Assembly (NCBI GenBank): GCA_000828075.3
Contig: JXCB02000002.1
Coordinates: forward strand, 120,299-153,847
Reading direction: 5' to 3'
Length of the DNA: 33,549 nucleotides
DNA from: Tolypothrix campylonemoides VB511288
GTDB taxonomy: Bacteria > Cyanobacteriota > Cyanobacteriia > Cyanobacteriales > Nostocaceae
Made by a program: the position numbers and the translations under genes. The notes under the pieces were generated by a model, which saw only the letters and a program-made list of their open reading frames with translations, was not told the origin of the DNA and ran no database searches. Shown piece after piece: positions 1-8,460 of this stretch (position 1 is the first letter of the stretch; each line of letters begins with the position of its first letter).

Positions 1-1127
1 GAAATATCATCACTGGCTGTCATTGCTATACTGCCTGCATTTCCCTGTCCGTTGGTATGAGCAGTTATGGTTGCACCATTTAATACAGACACCTTGGCTG
101 CATCAATAGCAATTTTGCCTCCGTTACCAATTCCTCCTACGTCATTGGCAATTATCCCGTTATCCACTGAAACAATACCACTGGCATTCAGTGTGATATC
201 TCCTGCTTGAGTACCCGAAAATTGGGAACCCCCATTAATGCCAGCCCTGAGATTGCTTCTAGAGAGAATATCAATATTACTGCCGTTAATGGCGATACTT
301 CCTCGCCCGTCACCATTAACTGCGATGTTGGCACCATCAGTCAGGCGAACATTCTGAAAATTGCTGATGCCTTGATAACCCAACAACCAGCCGGGATTTG
401 TGGGTGTCAGACTGACAGTATTGTTTGCCGCAACGCTACCTAACTCAACTCTGCCTCCAAGGGAAGTTAGATGTCCACCTGCTACAGCCACTTCTCCACC
501 AACAAGCGCTAAAGTTGCTGTCGGCTGCACAGATAACCCAACGATTTCACCACTGCTGTTGCTAACACGGGAGGAGTTGGTAATACTGCCTGGATTTGAC
601 CCAAATTGCAAGCCAAGAGGAACACTGATAGTCAGTAGCGGTTGGGCTTGAGGGTTTACCGCACTGAACTGCGTACCATCGGCAAAGTTTAAGCTACTGG
701 CTGTGGTGGCTAGGAAGGAACCACCTATGTTGAGACTGGCATTCGGTCCAAAGATGATTCCGTTGGGATTAAGCAAAAATACGTTGGCTGAACCATTTGC
801 CCGCAGCAAGCCATTAATATTAGATATAGACGAACCAGTCACACGATTGATGATGTTTTGCACTGTGAGGGCATTGTTGAAAAAAGCCTCTCCTCCAGTG
901 GGTACAGAAAATTGACTAAAGCTATGGAATAGATTTCCCCCTACCTGAGTTCCACCCGTAATCGTGAAGTTATTGTCTATGGATGTAACTGTAGAGTTTT
1001 GAGGTAGGGTGGCGTCAGGTGCGATTTGTTGGGCGCTGACATGATCAACAACAGATGCCAGCGCCCCACCTACTGCCAAAACCAGCAACCCCAACCGATT
1101 CCACTGCTGTGCCCACCCTGCAGCCAT
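1..1127 (-). CDS. FHA/TpsA-type two-partner secretion exoprotein, N-terminal part (runs off window)
   Basis: The frame is open from an ATG at 1127 to the window edge, giving about 375 residues without a stop. A signal peptide is visible (hydrophobic stretch LLVLAVGGALASV, likely cleavage after HVSA). The mature start APDATLPQNS, then TITGGTQVGGNLFHSFSQFSV, NRVTGSSISNINGLLRANGSAN and NPNGIIFGPNASL, are the hallmarks of the haemagglutination-activity (TPS) domain that directs export through a TpsB outer-membrane pore. After about residue 230 it becomes a G/N/T-rich beta-helix (GGKIAIDAAK, AGSIAMTASD). Inferred role: large surface or secreted adhesin-like protein. No TpsB partner is in the window. 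The C-terminus is unseen, so the final length is unknown. It is a paralogue of the gene at 3039-5885. Confidence 0.9.
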   Translation of the reverse strand, partial: MAAGWAQQWNRLGLLVLAVGGALASVVDHVSAQQIAPDATLPQNSTVTSIDNNFTITGGTQVGGNLFHSFSQFSVPTGGEAFFNNALTVQNIINRVTGSSISNINGLLRANGSANVFLLNPNGIIFGPNASLNIGGSFLATTASSLNFADGTQFSAVNPQAQPLLTISVPLGLQFGSNPGSITNSSRVSNSSGEIVGLSVQPTATLALVGGEVAVAGGHLTSLGGRVELGSVAANNTVSLTPTNPGWLLGYQGISNFQNVRLTDGANIAVNGDGRGSIAINGSNIDILSRSNLRAGINGGSQFSGTQAGDITLNASGIVSVDNGIIANDVGGIGNGGKIAIDAAKVSVLNGATITAHTNGQGNAGSIAMTASDDI

Positions 1128-1291
1128 ATCAATCAGCTCTCCCTATGATACTTGAGTACTTTCAGTTATTGCCTGAACTTGAGCAAGTTTGTAGTTGCAA
1201 CTGGTATAAGTAATCCTAACAGTATATTCCTGGAGTTTGAAAATTCTTGTTAACTTTTTTTAAGAATATTTCAACTGGTCGCGCTTCGGAG

Positions 1292-1448
1292 TCCCCCACC
1301 ATACGTACACGCGTTGGTGGGGGAGGAATGCCGCTCCTCTCCTTGGGTACTGGGAGTACAGACGCCCTGCGTTGTAGAGAGCGCTAACGTTAGCGCTCTC
1401 TACCGACTGGGGAAATGCTCCCGACTTGAGGAGGGGCAATATTTCCCC
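1292..1448. repeat. Cluster of hairpins including a 30-bp perfect palindrome
   Basis: Within the 426-base gap 1128-1553 three inverted repeats follow each other. A 9-bp stem pairs TCCCCCACC (1292-1300) with 1316-1324. A perfect 30-bp palindrome lies at 1374-1403 (core GAGCGCTAACGTTAGCGCTC). An 8-bp stem pairs GGGGAAAT (1409-1416) with 1441-1448. No convincing protein reads through it. It resembles the GC-rich intergenic repeats dispersed in cyanobacterial genomes; function unknown. The rest of the gap (1128-1290) should hold the promoter and leader of the FHA gene, but I recognise no clear boxes. Confidence 0.6.
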
Positions 1449-1498
1449 GGACATAATTTTTCGTTTGATAGCTGCTCTCAACCGTGAAACCACACATT

Positions 1499-1549
1499 AT
1501 CAGTTATCAGTTCATTCTTCTGACTGTTCACTGTTGACTGATAACTGAT
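1499..1549. repeat. 12-bp inverted repeat just after the TPR gene
   Basis: ATCAGTTATCAG (1499-1510) is exactly complementary to CTGATAACTGAT (1538-1549), with a 27-nt spacer. It sits immediately after the stop of the minus-strand TPR gene. There is no T-run, so a Rho-independent terminator role is weak. Motifs of this TCAGTTATCAGT type are common dispersed repeats in filamentous cyanobacteria. Confidence 0.5.
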
Positions 1550-1553
1550 TCGC

Positions 1554-2255
1554 TCAGCGTCTTAGGGACTGTACGCTTGTTGGTGAGAAGTGATATACGG
1601 TATCGTCAGGGGCAAGACGAATAGCTGTGTTATAATCTGTCATAGCTTTTAACATATCCCCTATTTCATGGTAAAGCTGACTGCGCCAAAGGTAGAAAAG
1701 CGCATTGTCAGGATGGAGATGAATAGCTTGGGTATAATCCTCGAGTGCGCCCTCTTTGTCCCCTAGATTTTTGCGACGAAACTTAGCTCGTTCAGTATAA
1801 AGGTAAGCATTGTGGGGATGAAGACGAATTGCATTATTCAATTCAGCAACTGCTTGTTGAACATCTCCTTGTCGCCAGGAAGTATAAGCTTTTTCAATGT
1901 ATGTAGCCGGAGTAATCTGTTGACTACTAGAACTAGTATTTTCTGTAGTAGGTATACGTTTCTCTTCTTCTGTACGCACAGAATGTGCGGTGTTTGAAGA
2001 AGGCTTGTTGGAATTCAGGGCTTTATGTACTACACAAACAGTCGAGCCTAGGGCTAATATAATTCCAACTGTCACAAGTACTGCTGCAAAATCATTGCTA
2101 ACACTACTATTAGAGTTATGAAAGTCTTTTATATATTTTCCCATCAGAGGGTTTTCTTCGACTGTACTGGCTTCTGCAGGTTGGAGAACACCTGTACCAA
2201 TGAGTCCTGCTATAGTTAGCAGTGGTTCGGTAGCAAGGATTTTTTGCTTTATCAT
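1554..2255 (-). CDS. Membrane-anchored TPR-repeat protein
   Basis: Start chosen at ATG 2255 (MIKQKILATEPLL), because GGAG lies 8 nt upstream; an in-frame GTG at 2279 would add 8 residues. The product is about 233 aa. The N-terminus has a hydrophobic stretch (LLTIAGLIGTGVL), then a second clear membrane segment (FAAVLVTVGIILALGSTVCVV) near residues 55-80, a polar linker, and about three TPR units (AVAELNNAIRLHPHNAYLY, ALEDYTQAIHLHPDNALFY, AMTDYNTAIRLAPDD). The last TPR is followed by a short unrelated tail (VYHFSPTSVQSLRR) ending at a repeat-rich junction, so the C-terminus may be truncated. TPRs imply protein binding; the partner is unknown. It lies between two FHA genes on the same strand but more than 400 bp from each, so an operon is not supported. 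Confidence 0.75.
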   Translation of the reverse strand: MIKQKILATEPLLTIAGLIGTGVLQPAEASTVEENPLMGKYIKDFHNSNSSVSNDFAAVLVTVGIILALGSTVCVVHKALNSNKPSSNTAHSVRTEEEKRIPTTENTSSSSQQITPATYIEKAYTSWRQGDVQQAVAELNNAIRLHPHNAYLYTERAKFRRKNLGDKEGALEDYTQAIHLHPDNALFYLWRSQLYHEIGDMLKAMTDYNTAIRLAPDDTVYHFSPTSVQSLRR

Positions 2256-3038
2256 TTGGTGTACTCCACTACATTGCACAGCGTTTGAATAAGTGACATA
2301 ACTAAAAAATAATTGATTTTATAAAAAATAATTTAGCCAGATTAGACTTGATTGTTCACCAAGCTCTTTATGCGGTAGATCACTATAGAATCTTATTCTC
2401 CCAAAGTCGGTCTTATTTGACTTGTGTAAATCGCACTAGTCCGAAGGAAAAATCATGACTCTATCTAAGGTAAGCTCTACCGCCTTAAGGCAGGTATCAC
2501 AGGATAGATAGTCTCTGATAAACCATTATAGAAACTCGAGAGTTGATAAATAATAAAGTGAATCATAAATAAATAGGGTACGTTAACCTCGTCTGATGCA
2601 TAGACTAAAATGATGTGTTACGTTGCTACTCGCCTTGGTCAATAAGAAAAATTGCATGAAACCGCCTAAGACACCCTGTAAAAATTTAATCTTTATTTTA
2701 TAAATAACCGGGGAGGAAAAGATTTAGTTTCAATTTTAATCTTCATAGCAGCTTTGTATATGTGAATTCCTATTTTTCTATTTAAATATTTATAAGGAAA
2801 TCTTATAAAAAAGAAATAAAGATGTCAAAGCATACAAACAAAAAGAATACAAAAAGAATACAAAAATTATTGTGAGCGATCGCAACAAAGAATAATAGCC
2901 GTTATCACTAGCACACACTACAAGGTGGGGCATAGCTTCTTGTTCCTCAACCTTGTAATCTATAATACTCCATTGAAAACGGCTATATATATAAAGTTAA
3001 AGTTCAGCTTTCTCTAAACCTTTAAAGAGAAAGTGAAA
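2256..3038. other. 783-bp AT-rich intergenic region
   Basis: No gene is supported here. It would hold the promoter of the minus-strand TPR gene and the 3' end of the FHA gene at 3039. A larger imperfect stem pairs ATAGCCGTT (about 2894-2902) with AACGGCTAT (about 2978-2986), with an internal ACAAGGT/ACCTTGT pair. A stretch near 2683-2707 (TTTAATCTTTATTTTATAAA) recurs nearly identically near 30254-30277. Nothing else is recognised. Confidence 0.5.
3008..3033 (-). terminator. Possible transcription stop hairpin after FHA gene
   Basis: CTTTCTCT (3008-3015) pairs perfectly with AGAGAAAG (3026-3033) across a 10-nt loop, only 5 bases beyond the stop codon of the minus-strand FHA gene. There is no long T-run on the minus strand, so it may be an RNA-stabilising hairpin rather than a canonical intrinsic terminator. 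Confidence 0.4.
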
Positions 3039-5885
3039 TTAGCGAGATGCACAGGAAGCAGAATTTTGCAAAGAAGGGTGAGGATTATTGGTGGATGCAC
3101 TAGAGATGAGAGTGACTTGCCCTTTACCGTTAAATACCCAACCAGTCGCAGGGACAATTCTTACAGCATCAGCTTGTTTGGATGGTGGTTTCACTGCGGC
3201 CAGTTGTGAAGGTTGCTGCTGTGCTGTAATATTTGGAATACGAGTATCTGACCAAACCACATCCGTGCTGAGGGGTTGATTAGGGTTGGGAGGCAAACCG
3301 CCGCGTCCGGTTATGATAAATTGGCTGCTTCCTGTCCCAATGTAGGCACCACAGCCTTCGGCAATTATCTGTGAGGGATCAACAACTTGTGGAGAGGGCG
3401 AGTTCACTAGCTCTCGACTAGACTCAGTATTCGGACTGTTAATAGTCACTTGACCGTTCAATGAAGGGTTCCCTGTGAGTGATATGGCTGTGACATCGTT
3501 AGTAGGTAACTGTTCAGCAGGATTTAGTTTATTGAAATCGCTCGGTTGCAACAAAGTCTTGAGTTCTTCTAAGCTGCGTGGCATCAGCCCAATGATACCT
3601 TGGGCTTTGATGGTGACAGTTCCTCCGTTACCTTGAAAAGAATTAGCCGTAATATCGCTATTCTGCATGGGAAGTGCGACAAGGTATTGGGGATCAGAAA
3701 TATTAATATTACCACCGTTTCCACCTCTGCCTGGGCTACCTGCACTAGTGGAGATAAGACTATTTCCGCCTAACAGCAGTAAGTCTGAGTTGTTTAACGT
3801 AATATTTCCACCATCACCCGAAGCGGTGGTGGCGACAATTTGTCCGTTATCTAAACGGATAGTTGGAGCGGTGATTGTAATGTTCCCTGCACCTTGGGCA
3901 TTATTGGTAGAATTGGTATCGTTGACAGTGATAATAGCTCCGTTCCGAACAGTTAATTTCCCAGTGGAAATATATATGTCTCCAGCTCTTCCAGAGTTTT
4001 TTACAGCTTGAGAAAAAACACCACTGCGAGATGGTTCCCCGTTTCTAGCAGGTACACTTCCCGCTAGCTCTACAGACTCCGAGGCATTGACAAACACTTT
4101 CCCTCCTGTACCTTGAGAACCGCTAGTAGCTGAGACTCCTGCTCCATCCCTCACTATCAAACGCTTGGTGTTAATTGTTATGTCTCCAGCTATTCCATTA
4201 CCTTGAATAACATTACCCCTTTCATCAGTTTGACTTTGAGACAGCAAGGCGCTACTGGTATTCCTGGCTTCTGATCTACCTGAGAGTTCCACTGTGTCTC
4301 GGGCAGTCACAGTCAATTTCCCGCCCCGCCCATTCCTAAAAGTACTAGTTGATATTTGTCCTCCACCTTGGACAATTAACTTCCTTGTGTCAATACTTAT
4401 GTCTCCAGCAGCCCCAGTTCCCCCGGCTGAACTTCTTAAGACACTGGCACCGTTACTGTTCGCACCACTTACTATTACCGAGTCAGAAGCCACCACAGTC
4501 AAATTGCCTCCCTTACCACGGGCAGCCGTCGAGGTAGTTATTAATGCCCCATCTTGGACAATCAGCTTACCAGTGTTAATGGTCACATTACCAGAGTCTC
4601 CATTGGCGGAGGTTCCCTGAGATTGAGTAATTAAGCCACTGACAACCTGTGCCACGGAGGAAGTCAGTTCCACGGAGTCAGAAGCATTCACAGTTACATC
4701 TCCTGCCCTACCATTACCCTGAGTCAGCGTTCGTACTGCCCCATCTCGGACAACTAACTTGCCTGTATCAATTCTGACGTATCCAGCATCTCTGGCTCCT
4801 TGAGTGAAGGCATCAATGGTACTGCTTTTCAGTGTCACTGAGTTAGGAGCAGTGATGGTGACACTTCCCCCTTGACCAGCGCCAGCGGTAGAAGCAGAGA
4901 TTTGAGAACCTCCCTCAGCATCAAGTTGTGAAGCTTGAATCAAAACGGCACCACCTGTTGGACTGGCTCCCACGGTATTTGCCTGAATCTTTGCTGCACC
5001 AGCTAACCCCACGCTACTGCCTTGCAGCTGAATCGTGCCACCCCCAGGACCACTGGTATCAACAACAGCTTTTTGAGTTAGCTTGATATCCCCGAAGTTG
5101 GCTACATCTGCATACCCAAGAGCATAACCTTTATCAATATTATTTTTATCAATAAGAGTTAGGCTGACTAAACCTGCTCCCCCAACGCTACCCAGCTCAA
5201 TTCTTCCTTGTTCTGCTGTCAAGTTGCCCCCCTCTAGCGTGACATCACCACCGACTAGGGCTAGCGTTTTTCCGAGTGGTACTTGTAGACCCACAGGGCT
5301 TGCGCTATTTTTATTATTTGGACTGGCTTGGGAACGATTAACAATAGGCTTTGCCCCTGAACCAAACTGTAGTCCCATCGGAACGCTCATCGTCAACAGA
5401 GGGGTTGTTTGAGGAGCTTTTGCACTAAACTCTGTGCCATCAGCAAACTTCAGGCTATTTGCTGTGGTTGCTACAAACGAGCCTTTAATATCTAGACTGG
5501 CATTCGCTCCAAAAACAATCCCATTGGGATTAATCAGAAACAGGTTGGTATTCCCTAGGACTTTGATTAGACCATTAATATCAGAGACCGACGAACCTGT
5601 GACTCGGCTAATGATGTTTTGAATATCAAGTGCATTGTTAAAGTGAGCTTCTTGACCAGTACGGACAGAAAACTCATTGAAGCTGTGGAATAGGTTGCGT
5701 CCCGCTTGTGTGCCGCCAGTGATATTGAAGATGTTCCCGTTTATATTGATGATGGAATTATTGGGTAGAGTACCATCGCGGGTAATTTGGGCAAGAACGC
5801 AATTTGCACTAGAAAAGCTGGCACCACCTATCCCAATTCCAAGCCCCAAAAACCAGCCCCAACTCCAACCGTTAGTACTTAGCAT
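3039..5885 (-). CDS. FHA/TpsA-type two-partner secretion exoprotein, complete
   Basis: Start chosen at ATG 5885 (MLSTNGWSWGWFLGLGIG), which has AAGGAG 11 nt upstream; the longer in-frame TTG at 5915 is less likely. The product is about 948 aa. A signal peptide ends near CVLA. The TPS domain follows: TRDGTLPNNSI, NITGGTQAGRNLFHSFNEFSV, SRVTGSSVSDINGLIKVLG and [15 protein letters not shown]. From about residue 270 to 760 runs a beta-helix of roughly 60-65-residue repeats with recurring AGDITINTKRLIVRDGA / GGKVFVNASESVEL patterns. The C-terminal region (CGAYIGTGSSQFIITGRGGL, then VWSDTRI) is typical of cyanobacterial members of this family. Predicted function: export through an outer-membrane TpsB pore and surface display or release. 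No TpsB, haemolysin-type activator or maturation gene is adjacent. The repeats make it prone to recombination. Confidence 0.9.
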   Translation of the reverse strand: MLSTNGWSWGWFLGLGIGIGGASFSSANCVLAQITRDGTLPNNSIININGNIFNITGGTQAGRNLFHSFNEFSVRTGQEAHFNNALDIQNIISRVTGSSVSDINGLIKVLGNTNLFLINPNGIVFGANASLDIKGSFVATTANSLKFADGTEFSAKAPQTTPLLTMSVPMGLQFGSGAKPIVNRSQASPNNKNSASPVGLQVPLGKTLALVGGDVTLEGGNLTAEQGRIELGSVGGAGLVSLTLIDKNNIDKGYALGYADVANFGDIKLTQKAVVDTSGPGGGTIQLQGSSVGLAGAAKIQANTVGASPTGGAVLIQASQLDAEGGSQISASTAGAGQGGSVTITAPNSVTLKSSTIDAFTQGARDAGYVRIDTGKLVVRDGAVRTLTQGNGRAGDVTVNASDSVELTSSVAQVVSGLITQSQGTSANGDSGNVTINTGKLIVQDGALITTSTAARGKGGNLTVVASDSVIVSGANSNGASVLRSSAGGTGAAGDISIDTRKLIVQGGGQISTSTFRNGRGGKLTVTARDTVELSGRSEARNTSSALLSQSQTDERGNVIQGNGIAGDITINTKRLIVRDGAGVSATSGSQGTGGKVFVNASESVELAGSVPARNGEPSRSGVFSQAVKNSGRAGDIYISTGKLTVRNGAIITVNDTNSTNNAQGAGNITITAPTIRLDNGQIVATTASGDGGNITLNNSDLLLLGGNSLISTSAGSPGRGGNGGNINISDPQYLVALPMQNSDITANSFQGNGGTVTIKAQGIIGLMPRSLEELKTLLQPSDFNKLNPAEQLPTNDVTAISLTGNPSLNGQVTINSPNTESSRELVNSPSPQVVDPSQIIAEGCGAYIGTGSSQFIITGRGGLPPNPNQPLSTDVVWSDTRIPNITAQQQPSQLAAVKPPSKQADAVRIVPATGWVFNGKGQVTLISSASTNNPHPSLQNSASCASR

Positions 5886-6706
5886 CGGTAGTTGCACTCC
5901 TTCAAGAAACAGCAATGGCTAAACAAAACTGATGTAGCACCACGATGATTGATATACTCCCACCACTATATTGCTGAAGGCAAGATAACCAGGAAGGGAA
6001 TTCTTTCAACTTCTGTGGGACAATCAGCCCATAAGTAGGGGTGAATGAGCACGAAGGTCTTATGAGAGGCAATCTAGCATGAAATGCTGGGTATATCTTG
6101 AATAATTTGTGAAATGTTAATTATTTTACGTTGGTTTTTATACTAAATAGCGCTCAAGAGTTGGCAGAAAGCTAACAGCTATTCGTTTGCATCCAAGTGC
6201 TTTGTTTGACTGCAACTTCATTTAAATACATAATGACTATCTGACACTGGACTCAAAACGAGCCGTACGAGTTGTTAGGCTTACGCAATCTCTGTTATGT
6301 TATGATGTCATCCCAACCGAAACGCAATCTAGCAAAGCATCTTGGAGATTTTGGCGTCAGGCACAGGTTATGACCACAATAGAAGTACTATTTTTTACTA
6401 ATATTGAATATTGCTGAAAGCGTACATTATCTGAGAATTCAAAAGGTTATTATGCAAACTTTTCAGCAATTATGAAGCTGTGCGCTTCAAAGAAGTTTAG
6501 TATTATTTAGTTTTTATAAAGCCGTACTAAATATATGTTCTTCATAAAAAGTTAAGTAATTTCATAGAGCTTTTACAAAAAATATCACAATCTATCCGTA
6601 GAATTACTTTGTAAACTACAAAACTAAAGAACCAAGTACCTTTCTTTTGTCACTCTAGGCAAAAGGAAATGGAAGTTATCGTCCCATTCGTTTGTAGAGA
6701 TGCTTT
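5886..6706. other. 821-bp divergent intergenic region
   Basis: It separates the minus-strand FHA gene from the plus-strand metalloprotease gene, so both promoters should lie here. It is AT-rich, especially 6380-6640. I see no RNA gene, no complete ORF and no clear operator. Confidence 0.5.
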
Positions 6707-7879
6707 ATGAATAATCAAGGTTTATGGTTTTTACCCGCCGGTTTACGCTTGAAATCCTTGGGAGCAATGGCGTTTTTGGCTTGCAGTAGTTTAGCAATAA
6801 CCGCACCACAAGCTCAAGCATTAAATATTGTGATCACTCCAGCAGACCTTTCCCCGCCACCGATAGACATCCAAGGTGTAAATCGATTGGAAAGCGATGC
6901 GGATGTAGCGTTAGGGACTTCTGTAGATATCGTATCTCTAGACAACTTAACAGGAGTTGGTGGAGGTAACGTAGCTGACATTTTCAGAGCGGCTGCAAAC
7001 TCTTGGGGGCAAGCTCTTAAAGATGACTTTACACTCAATCTCAAGTTTGGAGCCGCTCAACTCGCCCCATTGACCCCTTCTACAGGCAACTGTCCAGGTT
7101 CCTACAAGACAGATGTATATCAATCACCCTGCGTCCCAGACACTACTAGAACAGTTATAGATGGGGTACTAGGACTTCATATCCCCAATAAGTTTGAATC
7201 AATTACGTTAGGTGATGGAAGCACAGTCTTCCGCGAGACAGAGGGTACTATTCTCTTTAATATCGACCCTAGCGTCACTTATTTTCTAGACCCCAACCCT
7301 GGAACAAATGGAGCGTATGGTCAGTTCTCTAACACCGAAGCAGATTTAGGAGGAGGTACTGTTAATGTAGGACGCCAAGCCTCTGCCTCCTCTACTGATG
7401 CCTCTGGACGATATGACTTGTACACAGTTGCTCTGCATGAAATTGGACATGCATTGGGGCTGAGCAAAGTAAATCCTGCCGCCGTAAACGCAGTTAACAA
7501 CCCGAATGGTGTAATTAATGTTACTTCGCCGCGCCCGTTTGCTGGTACAACGATACCTACAACCTACAGAACGGACGGAGATATTCATATTGATCCTGTG
7601 CAATTTCCAGATACTGTAGATGCTCCAACCCTTGGTACTGGAGAGCGAAAACTCTTGTCTTGTATTGATGTTTTGGGAGCCGCCGAGATCAGCAAGTTCC
7701 AAGATGTGGATGTGAGTTCTGGCAATATTTGTGGCAATCAACAACCACAGCCTAAGAGTGTTCCAGAATCTTCCACCCTCGCTTCCCTCTTTGCTGTAGC
7801 AGGAGTACTGGTGACAAGCCGCAAACGTCTACGTGGCAAACCGCTGGAGATGGTCATTTCTTCTAAACACAGCCTTTAA
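6707..7879 (+). CDS. PEP-CTERM zinc metalloprotease (NF038122-like)
   Basis: 390 aa starting at ATG 6707. The N-terminus is a signal peptide (LKSLGAMAFLACSSLAITA, cleavage near APQAQA). The centre carries a zincin signature LHEIGHALGL with H244, E245 and H248; the usual third ligand position of HExxHxxGxxH is K254, so the third metal ligand is not obvious. The C-terminus has a PEP-CTERM sorting tail: VPESS near residue 352, a hydrophobic segment (TLASLFAVAGVLV) and a basic end (SRKRLRGK). The family idea is export, temporary membrane anchoring and processing by an exosortase; none is encoded here. The substrate is unknown. It is monocistronic, with a good terminator about 175 bp downstream. 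Confidence 0.85.
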   Translation: MNNQGLWFLPAGLRLKSLGAMAFLACSSLAITAPQAQALNIVITPADLSPPPIDIQGVNRLESDADVALGTSVDIVSLDNLTGVGGGNVADIFRAAANSWGQALKDDFTLNLKFGAAQLAPLTPSTGNCPGSYKTDVYQSPCVPDTTRTVIDGVLGLHIPNKFESITLGDGSTVFRETEGTILFNIDPSVTYFLDPNPGTNGAYGQFSNTEADLGGGTVNVGRQASASSTDASGRYDLYTVALHEIGHALGLSKVNPAAVNAVNNPNGVINVTSPRPFAGTTIPTTYRTDGDIHIDPVQFPDTVDAPTLGTGERKLLSCIDVLGAAEISKFQDVDVSSGNICGNQQPQPKSVPESSTLASLFAVAGVLVTSRKRLRGKPLEMVISSKHSL

Positions 7880-8053
7880 GTTCATAGTTGTAACTGATTT
7901 CAGGATTTACGCAAAGGGTGTATCGCCATCGTAAGCATAGCGAAACATCACACAGATTCATGAACGCGCAGCTTACGCTAACGCTGTGCTGTCGCTAGGT
8001 TTAAAATGTACAGAATTTGATGCCTAAGTTTTATCTCACTCACCTTTATATCC

Positions 8054-8094
8054 GCGTTGGTATTCGACTCAATACCAACGCTCATTATTTTTTT
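8054..8094 (+). terminator. Rho-independent terminator after metalloprotease
   Basis: GCGTTGGTATT (8054-8064) pairs perfectly with AATACCAACGC (8071-8081) across a 6-nt loop, followed by a T-rich tract with eight consecutive T at 8087-8094. It is the only strong terminator in the gap 7880-8460. Confidence 0.8.
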
Positions 8095-8116
8095 GATAGA
8101 ATTTTTACATTGACAA

Positions 8117-8296
8117 AACACTAAATTAACGTGAGTTCGATGTATCCTAATTTGACCCCGCTTCCATTCCTCTCCCCGAAGCGGGGAGAGGCTTAAAAAG
8201 CTTATTATTTCGTACTAAGTTGCGGATTTTTTGCCCCTTCCCTTGTAGGGAAGGGGTTGGGGTTAGGTTTCGTCGAACTCACGTTAAATTAGTGTT
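8117..8296. mobile_element. MITE-like element with 26-bp terminal inverted repeats
   Basis: The left end 8117-8142 (AACACTAAATTAACGTGAGT onward) and right end 8271-8296 are inverted copies with only 2 mismatches in 26. The 180-bp body has no ORF but two GC-rich hairpins: CCTCTCCCC/GGGGAGAGG near 8170-8195 and CCCCTTCCC/GGGAAGGGG near 8235-8257. Size, terminal repeats and lack of coding capacity fit a non-autonomous miniature element. No target-site duplication is obvious. It lies about 165 bp upstream of metH and could alter its leader. Confidence 0.6.
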
Positions 8297-8460
8297 AATC
8301 CTGACTTTTTCAATGCTGAAGTGGATGTATCTCTCATCCTCATGCACGTAAACTTTATACATCCCTGATGACATCCGATTGTTCCCAAATACTAAAAATT
8401 CTGGAAAATAGTATATGTAGTCGAACATTTCAAGACTAACCCAATTTTCTGTTGGAAAAT

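Noticed and set aside
1260-1493. 77-aa minus-strand open frame
   Set aside because: It runs through three hairpins and a 30-bp palindrome and has no recognisable domain; repeat DNA is the better explanation.
3088-5922. Open frames antisense to the FHA gene
   Set aside because: They are proline- and leucine-rich shadows of the repetitive minus-strand gene, with no independent start signals.
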